A stretch of DNA of 64,000 nt from RDYZ01 sp964518905 (GTDB lineage: Bacteria; Cyanobacteriota; Cyanobacteriia; Cyanobacteriales; Geitlerinemataceae). Under the pieces are notes generated by a model. It was given only the letters and a program-made list of their open reading frames with translations, searched no databases and had not been told where the DNA came from. Both the position numbers and the translations under genes were made by a program. The stretch lies in the NCBI GenBank assembly GCA_964518905.1, contig CAZFJL010000020.1, positions 1-64,000 of the forward strand. The letters are read 5' to 3'. Below are positions 63,549 through 64,000 of the stretch, one piece after another (the first letter of the stretch is position 1; every line of letters starts with the position of its first letter).

Positions 63549-63590
63549 GTTAGACTTTGAGAGTTAGACTTTGAGAGTTAGACTTTGAAC
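63549..63590. repeat. three 14-bp tandem repeats
   Basis: GTTAGACTTTGAGA is present three times (the last copy ends AC). It lies just after the GAF-protein gene and before the convergent oxidoreductase gene. Confidence 0.8.
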
Positions 63591-63624
63591 CTTCGATCGG
63601 CTCGCCAAATTAGCGGGTTTACGC

Positions 63625-64000
63625 TTACACACCGATCGCGTCCAGCATCGCCAAGTGTTGCCCCACCGTCGCCAGGGAATTGGCGACGATCGTACCGCTA
63701 GCGGCCACCGCCGGGAGACCAATACCGGGAAAGGTCGAATCACCGCAACACCACAGCCCCGCGATCGGTGTCGTTTGTGCCGGGAACCATTGTTCGCCCG
63801 CCTTAAGCGCAGGGCCATAGGTTCCGCGATCGCGCCGCAGAAATCGGCTATGGGTGACCGGTGTACCGACTAGCTCTAACTCAACGCGATCGCGAATATC
63901 GGGGATGACCCGCTCCAGCGCCTGCCACATGATTTGCGATCGCTGGTGTTTCAGATCGCGATAGGTGTCACTCTGGCGATCGAGGCCATCCCATAAATCC
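63625..64000 (-). CDS. FAD-dependent oxidoreductase, CrtISO/phytoene-desaturase-like (3' part)
   Basis: The frame runs off the window on its 5' side, and about 124 C-terminal residues are visible. The sequence reads DLWDGLDRQSDTYRDLKHQR, then RVIPDIRDRVELELVGTPVT, RFLRRDRGTYGPA and the FAD-contacting GLWCCGDSTFPGIGLPAVAA, typical of carotenoid isomerase and retinol-saturase-like flavoproteins. The substrate is likely a polyene such as a carotenoid, which is an inference from the family. The ATG at 63930 is internal and should not be taken as the start. Confidence 0.85.
   Translation of the reverse strand, partial: DLWDGLDRQSDTYRDLKHQRSQIMWQALERVIPDIRDRVELELVGTPVTHSRFLRRDRGTYGPALKAGEQWFPAQTTPIAGLWCCGDSTFPGIGLPAVAASGTIVANSLATVGQHLAMLDAIGV

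Noticed and set aside
63549..63590. CRISPR-like repeat
   Set aside because: Direct head-to-tail repeats without spacers; a simple tandem array.

Overview
The window is chromosomal DNA from a cyanobacterium, probably a filamentous or otherwise complex one. The evidence is a photosystem II gene (psbX), ycf66, the clock-output kinase sasA, a GUN4-domain protein, cyanobacterial-type glutamate-cysteine ligase, sepF, several cyanobacteria-restricted families (DUF3598, the non-catalytic caspase-like family) and a very high density of the HIP1 octamer GCGATCGC. I do not assign a genus. No prophage, CRISPR array, integron, intact IS element or restriction system is visible. Mobile DNA is limited to small non-coding repeats.

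Layout: 0.5-3.4 kb, a CBS/PAS histidine kinase with its response regulator; 3.5-4.8 kb, a TPR protein; 4.9-7.8 kb, the mreB-mreC-mreD cell-shape cluster on the minus strand; 8.2-10 kb, ssb, a zinc-ribbon/GUN4 protein and queF; 10.1-12.3 kb, a small protein and a DUF2079 membrane protein; 12.7-14 kb, sasA; 14.2-16.9 kb, an RCK-type K+ channel overlapping an ammonium transporter with a HAMP-like tail; 17.4-22.3 kb, a prolyl oligopeptidase and a filamentous-haemagglutinin-like exoprotein; 22.4-26.3 kb, glmS, proC and sepF; 26.7-31.9 kb, a LOG-family protein, an unknown small protein, a decayed choice-of-anchor gene, a UbiD-family decarboxylase and an ABC ATPase; 32-34.3 kb, a LysM/M23 cell-wall protein followed by about 1 kb without a credible gene; 35.3-38.9 kb, trmL, gshA, an EamA transporter and YggT; 39.2-43.6 kb, psbX, ycf66, two tandem TolB-like lipoproteins and an HtrA-like protease with tandem PPC domains; 43.7-48.6 kb, a TPR protein, purA and a leucyl aminopeptidase; 48.9-52.8 kb, a caspase-like protein, PrxQ, a DUF3598 protein and a 2Fe-2S protein; 53.1 kb, tRNA-Leu(CAG); 53.5-58.7 kb, two more peroxiredoxin-type proteins, a HEAT-repeat protein, two small proteins and a VKOR-thioredoxin fusion; 58.9-64 kb, pyrD, a multi-GAF protein with a degenerate kinase end, and the 3' part of a CrtISO-like oxidoreductase.

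Functional groupings: envelope and division genes recur (mreBCD, sepF, glmS, the LysM/M23 protein, YggT), and thiol-redox genes cluster between 51 and 59 kb. The least ordinary items are the Amt-HAMP/K+ channel pair with overlapping genes, two tandem three-blade TolB-like lipoproteins next to a PDZ-less protease with PPC domains, a caspase-fold protein that has lost both catalytic residues, a response regulator carrying a histidine-less HisKA-like segment, a GAF protein with an eroded ATPase domain, and several families of short inverted-repeat elements, one of which supplies the stop codon of the haemagglutinin-like gene.
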